This document shows, in pieces, positions 10,201-19,574 of a stretch of 52,546 nucleotides of DNA. The stretch is from Amoebophrya sp. A120. Its lineage: Eukaryota; Sar; Dinophyceae; Syndiniales; Amoebophryaceae. The translations under genes were made by a program, and so were the position numbers. Location of the stretch: the NCBI GenBank assembly GCA_905178155.1, contig CAJINV010000006.1, positions 1,013,081 through 1,065,626 of the forward strand, given 5' to 3'. Within the stretch, counting starts at the first letter, position 1. Each line of letters starts with the position of its first letter. The notes under the pieces were generated by a model. It searched no databases and was not told where the DNA came from. It saw nothing but the letters and a program-made list of their open reading frames with translations.

Positions 10201-12424
10201 AGCATGAAAAATGAAATTTGTAATGCGGATTTACGATAGAAAAAAGATTTGTAATGCAAGACTTGCATTTATACGAGTGCGATACTTTTGCACAGGAAAC
10301 GGGGGGCACTACTACAACGACCGGCAGCCGCTCGAGCACAACCTCCACAACAAGCAGCTTGTTCCCCGATCGGCGCGACCGGTTTCAAAATTTACTGCAC
10401 ATCCAGAACATCAGCAACCAGCCAGTGCTATGCACTGCAAAAGTATCGTACTAGTACAAATCGCAATACAAATTGGCTCAGCATTACAAATTGAATTTGT
10501 AATGCGGATTTACCTAACCAACTAGATTTGTAATGCATAACTGCGATTAGGGCCCTTCCGTACGGCCAATTTGTATGTCCCGCAACGGGGTTCGCCTATG
10601 TCGGTCATTTGTATGTGAGGCGATGGGTTACCCGGTCGGCAGAGCCGATCCACAACGAACGAACGATAACTGCGATTACTACGAGTGCGATACTTTTGCA
10701 CAGGATAAGTACTGATTATCCACGGAAAATTGGACCGACTGATCCCGACCGAGCACAGCCTGGTATCCTGAGTAAAAACGTCCCCACACCAGAGTCAAGA
10801 TGGGGTTTTTGCAACACAAACCTAGGAATTTTGGGAGTCACGCATGACAAGTTGCACTCCGCAGGGTAGCGCAGGTTAGCAAGTGCAGCCGCATCACAGA
10901 TGCATCTGCTTATCCTGTTCACAACATCACAAATAATTCCAAAACACGATTGGGAATGTGTACCATGGGTATGCGCATCACAAATTTCCTTGTCATTGCA
11001 AATCTGCATGACAACTCTGGGGTGGGGACGTTTTTCCTCAGGATACCTGGAGCTGTTTAGCAATTGCCGAACCAACGCGCGGAAAAAACTCGTTACCCCG
11101 GACCAGATGGAGCACAACAGCAATTTGTTCGCGTATTGAGAGGAAAAATCCCCCCTCCCCATATTGAAAAGGCATGTTTCCGAAAATTTGCGTTGCTGCT
11201 TTGAGGCCACAAATCACATTTGTTTTGCAAGAAGACAAGGGCAGAAGCTTCCGCCCCATTATGGAAGCGATTTGCCATGCTGTTGGGCCTAAAGGGGAGC
11301 CGCTTGCCATGCTAGACAACTAGACGCATACGCTCCTCCCTAGCTTGGGGATCTGACCGCAATGCTTTCCTGCAATACAAAGCGGATTTGTGTACCCAAA
11401 TCCAGCATCAGAAATTTCGTTTCGATATGGGGAGGGGGGATTTTTCCTTTTGACATCGCGAATCCCGACTTTTTCGCCTTGCCCGTGTTGGAATTTTTCC
11501 AGTTCCCCGGCTTATCAAATGTAAAAATGTCTGGGTCTGGAAGAATGCAACTTGTAACGCTGTCTGCGGATTCTAAAACTATCTTTGTTGCATGAGCAGC
11601 ATGAGGAGTCAGTTCTTGGCACGCGGAGAGGGCATTGCTTATGCGTAACTAGCTTCAAGAAGCTTTCAAAAAATCCATCACAGAGCTCACGTATCATGCA
11701 AAATGTGCATGACAAGTCCCGACTCTTCCAGACCCAGACACTTTTGCATTTGATACGGCTACATGAGCTACAATGCAGTGGCGATAGACGAGGAATTTCT
11801 AGCGATAAAGACGATCGCAAAGGATGAGGAGATGTTGGAAGACGCTGCTGGTGACCACGAGAAGAACGACCATGAGGGATTTTTTTTTGGCGCGTGTATT
11901 GTGAGGAAAAATCTCCCCTCCCCATATTGAAAACGAAATTTGTGATGCTGATTTGTGACCACAAATCGGCTTGTATTGCTAGAAGGCCAAGAGATGCAGT
12001 TGTGGCCTGCATTGCAAGCCATTTGTCATGCTGTTTCCCACTTCCAGTTGCCTCCTGTCATGCTGAAGATGCAAGGCTTTCCCACGCCAGCCAGCGCTAC
12101 GCTTCGCATCTTTTGCCTTCTAGCATGACAAAGCTGATTTGTGGCTACAAATTTGCATCACAGATTTTCGTTTTGAAATGGGGAGGGAGGATTTTTCTTC
12201 TTGATAGCGTGTCTCCGGCCCTTTGCGAGCAAGGCAGACAGAGATCGGGACAGGGAGGAGATTATCCTGTGCAAAAGTATCGTACTCGTATTGTGGAATC
12301 ATGCATTACAAATCCTTTACCTAAGGCAAATCCGCATTACAAATTTTATTTCTCATGCTGAGGAAATTTGTAATGCATTTATACGAGTACGATACTTTTG
12401 CAGTTCATAGAGATTCAGATTTAA
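7211..12424 (+). CDS. Gene 2: ABHD17/BEM46-like alpha/beta serine hydrolase
   Basis: Exons 7211-7286, 7602 to about 7900 (end unresolved), a poorly resolved linker up to 8451, then 8723-8821, 9078-9107, 9335-9368, 9523-9774, 10044-10145, 10305-10428, 10713-10763, 11051-11133, 11461-11512, 11761-11896, 12212-12262 and 12415-12424 (TAA). The N-terminus (MFTAFSNRLIFPAPRRSY, later IPVLFYYARE) matches the family start. YFHGNAEDLG forms the oxyanion region, VCAMEYPGYG follows, and MGRSIGSGP is the nucleophile elbow (Ser codon 9631-9633). LIIHGKLDRLIP gives the Asp (codon 10733-10735) and MEHN the His (codon 11113-11115). ABHD17 proteins are depalmitoylases, so protein or lipid thioester or ester hydrolysis at membranes is plausible. 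Exon sums stay in frame from 8723 to the stop. The linker is unusually long for the family, and the tail after about 11461 is acidic and unrecognised. Confidence 0.85.
7287..7596. mobile_element. Introner, family D (gene 2)
   Basis: 310 bp; GAGGAAAAATCTCCCCTCCC at the left and its imperfect complement at the right. Perfect duplication GGAGA at 7282-7286 and 7597-7601. Joins ...SFPE-NLFLLPVDG in frame. Confidence 0.92.
7900..8190. other. Probable unresolved intron or linker of gene 2
   Basis: Between the ...LFYYARE coding block and the ...SSSKTLLLYFHGN block lies AT-rich, stop-containing sequence with no introner termini. The family normally has only a few residues between these blocks. An ordinary intron is likely, but I cannot fix either splice site. 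Confidence 0.4.
8255..8366. mobile_element. Short introner-like hairpin, family J
   Basis: 112 bp; starts TATCCAGGAAGAAACACCC and ends GGGTGTTTTTTCCTGGATA, a near-perfect inverted repeat, with GCATGACAAA repeated inside. Flanks CCTCA and CTTCG agree only at three positions. It may be spliced alone or lie inside a longer intron. The only member of its family here. Confidence 0.65.
8452..8717. mobile_element. Introner, family A (gene 2)
   Basis: 266 bp, TACGCATAATTGC start and TTTGATA end. Perfect duplication AGACC at 8447-8451 and 8718-8722. Joins ...GNRP-RPKQSSSKTLLLYFHGN. Confidence 0.91.
8822..9072. mobile_element. Introner, family A, decayed left end (gene 2)
   Basis: 251 bp. The right end has the normal CCAGACCCAGAC core, but the left end (TATGCATTGCAAATGTCAGTC) has lost the matching core. 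Duplication TGGGA at 8817-8821 against TAGGA at 9073-9077. Splicing gives QHVWEQFRINVCAMEYPG, which fits the hydrolase family. Confidence 0.87.
9108..9329. mobile_element. Introner, family H (gene 2)
   Basis: 222 bp, TATCCCACTAAAAAACTG to GCAGTTTTTTCGTGCGATA. Perfect duplication ATGGA at 9103-9107 and 9330-9334. It splits the conserved VCAM/EYPGYG stretch. Confidence 0.92.
9369..9517. mobile_element. Introner, family B (gene 2)
   Basis: 149 bp, TATCCTGTGCAAAAG to TTTTGCAATGCATA. Perfect duplication GTGGT at 9364-9368 and 9518-9522. Confidence 0.93.
9775..10038. mobile_element. Introner, family A (gene 2)
   Basis: 264 bp, TATCAAATGC to GCAATGCATA. Duplication ACGTA at 9770-9774 against ACGTC at 10039-10043. 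Confidence 0.91.
10146..10299. mobile_element. Introner, family B (gene 2)
   Basis: 154 bp; the right end is CACAGGAAA rather than GGATA. Perfect duplication CGGGG at 10141-10145 and 10300-10304. Confidence 0.91.
10429..10707. mobile_element. Introner, family B, with internal insertion (gene 2)
   Basis: 279 bp against about 150 bp for normal family B. Duplication AGTGC at 10424-10428 against AGTAC at 10708-10712. Extra sequence at 10550-10678 follows a duplicated 13-mer (10537-10549 and 10666-10678). Splicing restores QPVLIIHGKLDRLIP. Confidence 0.9.
10550..10678. repeat. Insertion or internal duplication inside a family B introner
   Basis: 129 bp with no similarity to other family B bodies. 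It is bounded by the repeated 13-mer ATAACTGCGATTA and contains two TTTGTATGT words. Confidence 0.6.
10764..11045. mobile_element. Introner, family C (gene 2)
   Basis: 282 bp, TATCCTGAGTAAAAACG to CGTTTTTCCTCAGGATA. Perfect duplication CCTGG at 10759-10763 and 11046-11050. Confidence 0.93.
11134..11455. mobile_element. Introner, family D (gene 2)
   Basis: 322 bp; the right end is TTTTGACA. Perfect duplication TCGCG at 11129-11133 and 11456-11460. Confidence 0.92.
11513..11755. mobile_element. Introner, family A (gene 2)
   Basis: 243 bp, TATCAAATGT to GCATTTGATA. Perfect duplication CGGCT at 11508-11512 and 11756-11760. Confidence 0.93.
11897..12206. mobile_element. Introner, family D (gene 2); source of the 18275 fragment
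   Basis: 310 bp. Perfect duplication GCGTG at 11892-11896 and 12207-12211. Positions 12018-12175 recur almost unchanged at 18275-18432, marking the tandem-duplication breakpoint. Confidence 0.93.
12263..12409. mobile_element. Introner, family B (gene 2, last intron)
   Basis: 147 bp, TATCCTGTGC to GCAGTTCATA. Perfect duplication GAGAT at 12258-12262 and 12410-12414. Only ten coding bases follow before TAA. Confidence 0.91.
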
Positions 12425-13220
12425 TGATACTTGTTTTCTATCGATGTTACTTCTATTGTAGACAATGACAAGCATCGCAAAAATAAAGATTCGACCGCCG
12501 ACGGTGCAGCTATACGGAAGTACTGGAACAGCGACGGTGCTATAGCTACTGTTGTGTCGTGTCGATCAAAACTAGAACAGCAGCTCCAGGCGATAACATA
12601 AAAAACGTATCTAGTTTCATGTTGGCGTAATAAAAATAAAGTTCATCACACAAGAACGAGTTCTCAAGTTGACAGATCCCTGTCCGCTCATTTTTCTGGA
12701 AGCCGGACAGCAGGGAAGACCACAAAGGAAGACAGGAGGATCCTCCACCGCTATTTTGGTTCCTTTGCTGATCCTCGGGATCTATTTCTTTGGGTAGGAT
12801 AGAGTACAACTATGGTCGCGTTCACCTCAACCACAACTACTATCTTGGTTCCTTTGCAGCTGGTCGGGATCTATTTGGGCGGTAGAACAGTCAGCAGTGC
12901 TGTTGTACAACTATCATGTACGAGGACCCAGCACAACTTGAGTAGAGCCAGAACTGCTGGTAGCAGTTCTATACAAGCACTAGCACTACGACTACAAGCA
13001 ACATGCAATACCCGCAGGAGCACATGACTTGATATCCATATCGTTTCTTTTCGATATCTGTCTTCTACCATTTTTTTCCTTTTCTCAGCTCGTCAAATTT
13101 TGATTTATTTTGTCTTAAATTTTTGTTTTTCTATCGCGACAACACACATTTTTACTTTATAAGTACCCAATCCATCTATTCATTTCTTCCGGAACCTCTA
13201 CTACCAAAAGCAGCACAAAA
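12425..13220. other. Intergenic DNA upstream of gene 3A
   Basis: No introner, and no coding region I can support. It is homologous to 18450-18588 plus 19534-20243 upstream of gene 3B, so it probably includes the shared promoter and 5' UTR. Repeated TTTTGGTTCCTTTGCTGATC-like words occur. Confidence 0.55.
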
Positions 13221-16200
13221 ATGTCTACACCTTCGACGGGACAAGAACCATTGCGTGGGGCAGCTGCCGCGCCGGTGCGCCGTTGGGTCACCGGTAGTAC
13301 TGGTGCAGCAGCAGTTCCTGGCGCAGCAGGTCCTGCGGCCTGCACAAAGATAATCTTCCGGGTGCTTGGGCTGCTTCATTTTTTCGACGGGCGTGGTGGT
13401 CTATTCGCGCCAGCGTGGCACCAAAGTAAAAGAACCAACAGCATTTTTCTAGCCGTGCAGGGTTTGCAGCTGGAGAAGTTGTTCTTGAAGCGGTCCGCTT
13501 CCTCTTCGTCCGCTCCGCCCGGTGGGGTCCACTTGTGTACTCGTTTTTCGGGCACGCCACATCAAGCAGTAGCAGAACGAGCAGGACTACAGCTTCTTCA
13601 CACGGCCGCAGGCACACCAGTAGCTGGGGAACATCTTCAAGCTGCAGGAGAATCGGATACCGCTTCTCAAGAACCGATTTCCTCGGGAAGAAGTGCTGCA
13701 GTAGCTGCAGTCCCAGGAGAAGAGCTACAAGGTCCGTCTGCAGCTCCGTGGTGCGAAGATCTTCAAGATGATGCCACGGCGGGCGTCCGCATCTCCTTTT
13801 TATCCCTAAAGCAGCGTACACAACTCCCAATCCTAAACCTCAACGGCGACACAATCAGTCACGTGTCTCTGCCGGTGGAGAGCATGGATAATTTCCGAAA
13901 GGAGTTTTTCGAAAATTATCTCTTGGGCCGCGCAGATGAAGTTGCGAGGACAACAGGACGAGATCATACTGCTGGCTATGCAGGCGCCGGTGGTACAGGT
14001 ACTAGTGGGACTACTGCAATAAAAGGAAATGTGGGCCACCTACAACGGAAAGAAGTGCTTCTACAGCCTTCCGAATTGCAGAAGGGCTTCCCCTATGAAC
14101 TGCAAAAGTATCGTACTCGTATAAATGCATGACAAATTCCCTCAGCAAGAGAAATAAAATTTGTAATGCGGATTTTCCTTGAGAAAAAAATTTGTAATGC
14201 ATGATTGCAATACGAGTACGATGCTTTTGCACAGGATATCCCCGGAACCTACAACGCGAAAATTGTTTTTGGTGCAGCGCTATGAATTGCAAAAGTACTA
14301 TCGTACTGCTCGTATAAATGCATTACAAATGTCCTCAGCATGAGAGATAAATTTTGTAATGCTGATTTACCTTAAGAGAAAGATTTGTAATGCAGGATTG
14401 CAATACAATTACAGCGAGTGCGATACTTCTTTTGCACAGGATAAGCGCCGAATTTTTTTCCCGACCTGTGGAACATCGATCTCTGTAGTAGCGTATCAAG
14501 TGCAAAAATGTCTGGGTCTGGAAGAATGCATGTTTGTCATGCTTGTCTGGCATAACTCTGAAATCTGTCATGCACGTTTCCCAAGAGCTCCACTTTTCTG
14601 TGAGGCAGAGACGCAGTTTGTCATGCAGAATAGGCAACACCCAGAAGCTCAGAAAATTGTCATGCTAGCCACCATTTGTGGCCTCATCAAGAGACGCCAC
14701 CCAGCATGACAAGTTTCCAGACCCAGACATTTTTACACTTGATATAGCGTGAGCAGGAGCCCCGGAAGTTGTATTCCAATTCGTGCGGGGGTAGCTGCTC
14801 CTGGGGCGGCTGATATTAGCAGCTCGTCGTCGTCTACGCGCGAGCAAGAGATGAAAATGTGCGAGCCTGAAGACCACCTTAGACAAAATGATGAAACTAC
14901 ACAGCTTGACCTCTTCAATCGCCAGGTCTATTTGGACGAAGTCGGGCTGGGGTTGGCTCATCATCTTCCAGGTTCATCTACTTCGATACACGGTGGACCT
15001 TATGGATTGCAAATATGTCTGGGTCTGGAAGGTTGCAACTTGTGATGCTGTGTTTGGATTCCAAAAAAAATTTGTATTGCATGACCAGCAACAGGTGTCC
15101 AGTTCTTGCTACGTGGAGGTGGCACTTCTCATGCGGAATTGGCATCAGGGATCCCTCTAAAAGTCTGTGATGCTAGGTCGTGCATTACAGGCATTCTGGG
15201 TCATGCAAAATATGCATGACAAACCTGGCAATCTTCCAGACCCAGACATTTTCACATTTGATAGACCTGCTGCTGTAACAAATTTTATTCACCAGCATGC
15301 TGTGCTAATCCAAAGCCAATTGCCGTCCTTGGCCGACTATGAACTGCAAAAGTATCGCACTCGTATAAATGCATGACAGATTTCCTCAGCATGAAAAATG
15401 AAATTTGTAATGCCGATTTACCTTGAGAAAGAAATTTGTAATGCATGACTGCGATTACTACGAACGAGTACGATACTTTTGCACAGGATACCGACCCCTG
15501 GACTTTCTACCGCGGAACAGACTTGGTCGACAAAATCGAGGAATACGTGTTCTCGGAGCCGGGAGATGATTATCTTTATCAAAACGGGTGTAGAGAGCGG
15601 ACCGTCCCGGGCGGAGGGATTAGATGCAAGAATTTTGTCATCGACCAAGATCCTTCCGACCAAGAATTTCGAACGCACGTGTTCACGGTCTTGAACAACA
15701 TTTGGGTGGTATCCTGATTAAAAACGTCCCCACACCAGAGTCAAGATGGGAAATCTGCTAGACAAATCAGCCAGCTTTCGTTGTTTGGCATGACAAGTTT
15801 GTCCTCGTAGTTTAGTCCTGTTGAGCTAGTTCAGGAGAAGCATCACAGATCTAGCGCAGCATGCTGATTCTAGCATCGCAAATTCCAAAACACGAATAGA
15901 GAATGCCTCTCATAGGGCTCCGCATGAGAAACTTTTTTGGCATGCAGAATTGCATGACAGCTCTGGGGTGGGGATGTTTTTACACAGGATAGGTGGCCTT
16001 GCAGGAGGAGGCGCGAACAAATGAAGCGCTCGCCTTTGTGTTACTAGGGAAGAAACAAATGCAAAGTAAATCTGCTGCCGCTGCGCATAACAAAGAGGAT
16101 TCGACTGCAGAACAAGGATCATCTTCATCATCATCTGGAAATAAAGCGAGGGAGGACGTCGAAGACCCTGCAGCCCCGTATCAAGACGCAGTTTTTTTAC

Positions 16201-17427
16201 CACGCAGTGGCCGTTTTTTACCACGTGAAGAAGAAGACCTCCTACTTGCCGATCTTCTCGCGGAAAGAGTGTTCGAATTCGTTCCCTCTAAACTCGCATT
16301 CGACGTGGATAATGACACGGTTCGGATCAAGCGCGCAAGTGGCTCCGGGGTGGAACGCGACCCCCACCGCGAACCAAGAATGCTGCAGATGGGTCGCCGA
16401 CTCCACCGGAGAGACAATTACGTGATTTCAGTCACCTCGGAACAATCACTGAAGTACACCCCCCCGCCGGGGGATAGCGACTTGGACCTATCCGACAACC
16501 CAACCTACGTAATGTTTTACGGGGCTCGCCCAAGGAAGCAGGCAAAGCCCGTTTTCCGATTCGACCTGGAGTTCGCCCCCAGGATCGCGACGGTGGATAA
16601 AGCGAGACCGAGTTTTGATGGGAACAACAGTAGTTCTTCATCTTCAGGCGCTAGTAGTAGTGAAAGTTCTGATGAATCGTTTGCGGCAGATGGAGCGAGA
16701 GTAGATCACGACCGTCGTTGGCAGGAAGTAGAACCCGTTGATTTCTATCGCGAGTTTGGCATCCCTTTGCCCCACGAACGGCGGGGCGGGTTTTCTTTTC
16801 GACCACAAGAAAATGATGTAGCCGGCGTCGAGGCCACGGCCGCCGGCGCGATTACTGACGACGACGATGAACACATCATGTTGGGACCAATTTTGGCTTT
16901 GCCCAACCAGGATCATGATGGTGAGGATGATAATGTTGAAATAACTCCCGCCCGTGACGAGCCGGAGCAGGCCCAGGCCCACCGCGACGAGCCGCCTTCC
17001 TTCCACCCTCCCCCACCACCCATCGACGCGGAAGATACGGAGAACGCAAAGAGGCATTATCCTCTCGCAAAAGTTCTTCTCACGATCTGTCACCCTTTGA
17101 AGAAGCAGATTCCGGGCCACTCGCTGATCTGCATGGACGTGGAGGTAACGTACCTATCAAATGCACATATGTCTGAATCTGGAAACTTGTGATGCTACTG
17201 GTTGTGAATGATGCATATACAACAGATTCTAGACAGAGTCATGTGAAACAAGCATGACAAAGACAAGCTTGCATTGTTCCAGACCCAGACACATTTGCGT
17301 TTGATACGCTGGAGATGTTGGGGACGATCAGCAAGTATTAACGGCTGATGGTGGTGGTAGCCCTAGAAGTGGCCCAACAACATACAAGGTAGCGGTTGGA
17401 GGAGAGAAGATTATCGATATTTGTTGA
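13221..17427 (+). CDS. Gene 3A: paralogue of unknown function, interrupted by seven introners
   Basis: Exons 13221-14093, 14244-14280, 14449-14493, 14750-15000, 15269-15337, 15496-15709, 15997-17154, then about 17309 or 17312 to 17427 (TGA); about 920 aa. I do not recognise a family. Visible: a basic, Ala/Gly-rich N-terminus (MSTPSTGQEPLRG), a hydrophobic stretch KIIFRVLGLLHFF near residue 40, a segment LPILNLNGDTISHVSLP also kept in the paralogue, poly-Ser runs, an acidic and Pro-rich stretch near residues 800-850 (HRDEPPSFHPPPPP), and a conserved C-terminal LTICHPLKKQIPGHSLICMDVEVTY. Most differences from gene 3B are substitutions or in-frame indels in the low-complexity parts, so both copies appear to be under coding constraint. 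It reads past the stop used in gene 3B by a few codons. Confidence 0.82.
14094..14238. mobile_element. Introner, family B (gene 3A only)
   Basis: 145 bp, TATGAACTGC to CACAGGATA. Perfect duplication TCCCC at 14089-14093 and 14239-14243. Gene 3B has the intact empty site with a single TTCCCC at about 21069-21074. Confidence 0.96.
14281..14443. mobile_element. Introner, family B (gene 3A only)
   Basis: 163 bp, TATGAATTGC to CACAGGATA. Perfect duplication AGCGC at 14276-14280 and 14444-14448. Gene 3B has the empty site near 21107-21111. The exon between this and the preceding introner is 37 nt. Confidence 0.96.
14494..14744. mobile_element. Introner, family A (gene 3A only)
   Basis: 251 bp, TATCAAGTGC to ACACTTGATA. 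Perfect duplication TAGCG at 14489-14493 and 14745-14749. Gene 3B empty site GTAGCGTGAGCAGG near 21151. Its body is in the opposite orientation to the element at 27930-28181. Confidence 0.96.
15001..15263. mobile_element. Introner, family A (gene 3A only)
   Basis: 263 bp. Perfect duplication GACCT at 14996-15000 and 15264-15268. The corresponding stretch of gene 3B (about 21390-21405) is uninterrupted. Near-identical to 3649-3899 in gene 1. Confidence 0.96.
15338..15490. mobile_element. Introner, family B (gene 3A only)
   Basis: 153 bp. Perfect duplication CCGAC at 15333-15337 and 15491-15495. Gene 3B keeps the empty site GGCCGACCCCTGG near 21463. Confidence 0.96.
15710..15991. mobile_element. 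Introner, family C (gene 3A only)
   Basis: 282 bp, TATCCTGATTAAAAACG to TTTTTACACAGGATA. Perfect duplication GGTGG at 15705-15709 and 15992-15996. Gene 3B keeps the empty site TTTGGGTGGCCTTGC near 21684. Confidence 0.96.
17155..17306. mobile_element. Introner, family A, short form (gene 3A only)
   Basis: 152 bp, a shortened family A body. Left flank GTACC and right flank CGCTG do not match, so the right boundary is uncertain by a few bases. Alignment to gene 3B (GTACCCTGAAGG near 23627) suggests the exon restarts at 17309 or 17312. Confidence 0.85.
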
Positions 17428-18274
17428 AAAACAGAAACTAATTTTGAAAAACAGAGACATAGTGGAAGCCAACGACTCCCTCGCGCCACTCATCGGCCCC
17501 TTCCCGGCAATCCGGCACCAGTGGTGGTCCGATGAACGAGGCCGCAACGCGGTTGAAGAGTGATGCTCTGAAAAAGCTTTCTATATACTAGTGATAAAAA
17601 AAAAGTTAAAAAAGAAAAACAAAAACAGAACGAACAAAGAGTCGTGATCTTCCTAAGCAAGGTAGAACTGGTTCAAGAAGTAGTTTTTTTTGCAACGGAT
17701 TTTCGCAACAGATTTAGATTTTCAACGGAGTTGGGCGTTTCATAAAAGTACCTTTTTCCAGCAGGCCGTATATTTTTAAAGCAGTTGTACACTACCGGTA
17801 GCAGTTACTAAGGATTTTTTCAAGCTTCTTTGCGTACAGGGATTTTTATTGAAATAGCGCTAGGGAAAAAAGGTGAGTAAACCTTTTTCCACCTTGCCGC
17901 ATGTCTACAAACAAACAAACAAAAAACAGAGACATGAACAAATTTTGTGATACTACAAGAGACCGTACTAAAAAGAAACCGAAGTTGTAGGAGCTGTGCC
18001 ATGATCATGGGCAGCTTTTTTATGTGATCGAACTCGAATACAGTGACAGGTTGTAAATGATAAAAAGAGATCATTTCATTTTTGAATGAGGGCAACAGAA
18101 AGGGGCTGCGCCATGGTTGTGCGGCGCTGGTGTCGTCCGCTTTTGAGGTCGTCAGCATTATAGCAAGCTCTGCAGCAGGTCTATTCTGTCTTTCTTCCCG
18201 CCAAAGGACTAGAACAATGTTGTTTTCCGCAGTGTCTTTTTCTGGAGCGAAGTAGATGAGCGAAGTAGATGAGA
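17428..18274. other. Intergenic DNA downstream of gene 3A
   Basis: Gene 3A 3' UTR and the right part of duplication unit 1; homologous to about 23975-24405. AT-rich, with no introner termini. It contains one copy of the AAGAGACCGTACTA word that is expanded in unit 2. Confidence 0.55.
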
Positions 18275-18432
18275 GCCATTTGTCATGCTGTTTCCCACTT
18301 CCATTTGCCTCCTGTCATGCTGAAGATGCAAGGCTTTCCCACGCCAGCCAGCGCTACGCTTCGCATCTTTTGCCTTCTAGCATGACAAAGCTGATTTGTG
18401 GCTACAAATTTGCATCACAGATTTTCGTTTTG
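18275..18432. repeat. Truncated copy of a family D introner
   Basis: Matches 12018-12175 with, by eye, a single mismatch. Both terminal repeats are missing, so it is a by-product of the segmental duplication and not an insertion. The only introner-derived sequence I found in intergenic DNA. Confidence 0.9.
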
Positions 18433-18547
18433 CCATGGGGATCTATCAATGATACTTACTTGTTTATTTCCTTTTCTATCGATGTTACTATTGTAGACAA
18501 TGACAAGCATCGCAAAAATAAAGATTCGACCGCCGACGGTGCAGCTT

Positions 18548-18588
18548 CTATACGGAAGTTGTACTGGAACGACGGTTGTTCTGTAGCT
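18548..18588. repeat. 41-bp direct repeat, left copy
   Basis: Starts CTATACGGAAGTTGTACTGG. Repeated at 19534-19574 with one difference. Unit 1 has a single diverged copy near 12512-12550, so the repeat frames an insertion specific to unit 2. Confidence 0.85.
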
Positions 18589-19533
18589 CCACTTCTCCCT
18601 TGATAAAGCAGGCCGCCTTCGTTCCGTTGAACATGTAAAAGGCCGCCACAAGGCCGGCCTGCAAAAGTGGTTGGGCCTGGTTACATCTCTCCAGACCTCT
18701 TTTGGCATTGGGCAGACAGCCCAAAATTTCAAAAAAGCGGCGACAGCTTTTTTTTTCAGAAGTTGCCTTTTGAACATTCGTTCGCGCAGTCACTCGACCA
18801 AGTTTTTTTCGGTCGCTCGAGTTTTTTTTCGACCCCCGCCGAAACGAAAAATTGGCCGAGTGACGAACTTTTTTGGCGAAAATGATTTCGCTTTCCCGCA
18901 CCTAAAATGCCGCTTTTTGGAAATTGAAGCGCTTCGTCACTCGGAGCTTTTTTCACAAAAAAAGCCCCCGTTTTTTTGTCGTTTTTGTTCTGTTTCAAAA
19001 CATTTTTTTAACCTGTTTTTCTCCGAGTGACTATGGCGCGCAAGAATCAAAATTCGCATTTTTGGCTTCATGCAGTCGGAAAGATTTGGGGCTTTTGCGC
19101 ATTTGCGTAAGTTGCTTCTGCCTTTAGACAAGGTAGTTGACTGCCCTGGTCCGCCCAGTGACATGTGCCGCACACAGCCCCGTGGTTTGGGTATTTCCTT
19201 AGAGAGGCGCGCGTAAATGCGTTGCCGTTCATAGCTGGCATATATTTTTCAAAAGTTCTTGGCGCAGTAGCTAGGCTAAGAATTCTTTGCGTAGCCAGGA
19301 AGGCGTAGGAGCTCTTGCAGAGGCATGCGTGCTTCAGCGCGTCTGCCCCGGAAATGGCTAGAATTCAGCTCCGTCAAGGCGTCGAGACTAGTTCTGCAAA
19401 ATGCAAGGCCCTTGCAGTCGAAGGGGAAAAGGTCGCGCGTTTCCTCCACATCAGAAGATTTCTTTTTTTTCACCAATCAATTTTTCGAAAAATGAAAAAT
19501 TGTGACTGTGGCGAACTTTTTTTTTTCGATAAG
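18589..19533. other. 945-bp insertion upstream of gene 3B, origin unknown
   Basis: Absent from unit 1. Rich in T-runs, with an alternating motif: GTCACTCG at 18789 and 18936, its complement CGAGTGAC at 18857 and 19024. No terminal inverted repeat and no recognisable protein; the short minus-strand open frame at 19276-19476 has no family motif. Confidence 0.65.
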
Positions 19534-19574
19534 CTATACGGAAGTTGTACTGGAACGACGGTTGTTCTATAGCT
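19534..19574. repeat. 41-bp direct repeat, right copy
   Basis: Right partner of 18548-18588; continues into sequence homologous to unit 1 (GTGTCGTGTCGATC). Confidence 0.85.

Noticed and set aside
18548-18901. Possible Lys-rich small protein on the minus strand in the 945-bp insertion
   Set aside because: It depends on A- and T-runs, has no conserved motif and is absent from unit 1.
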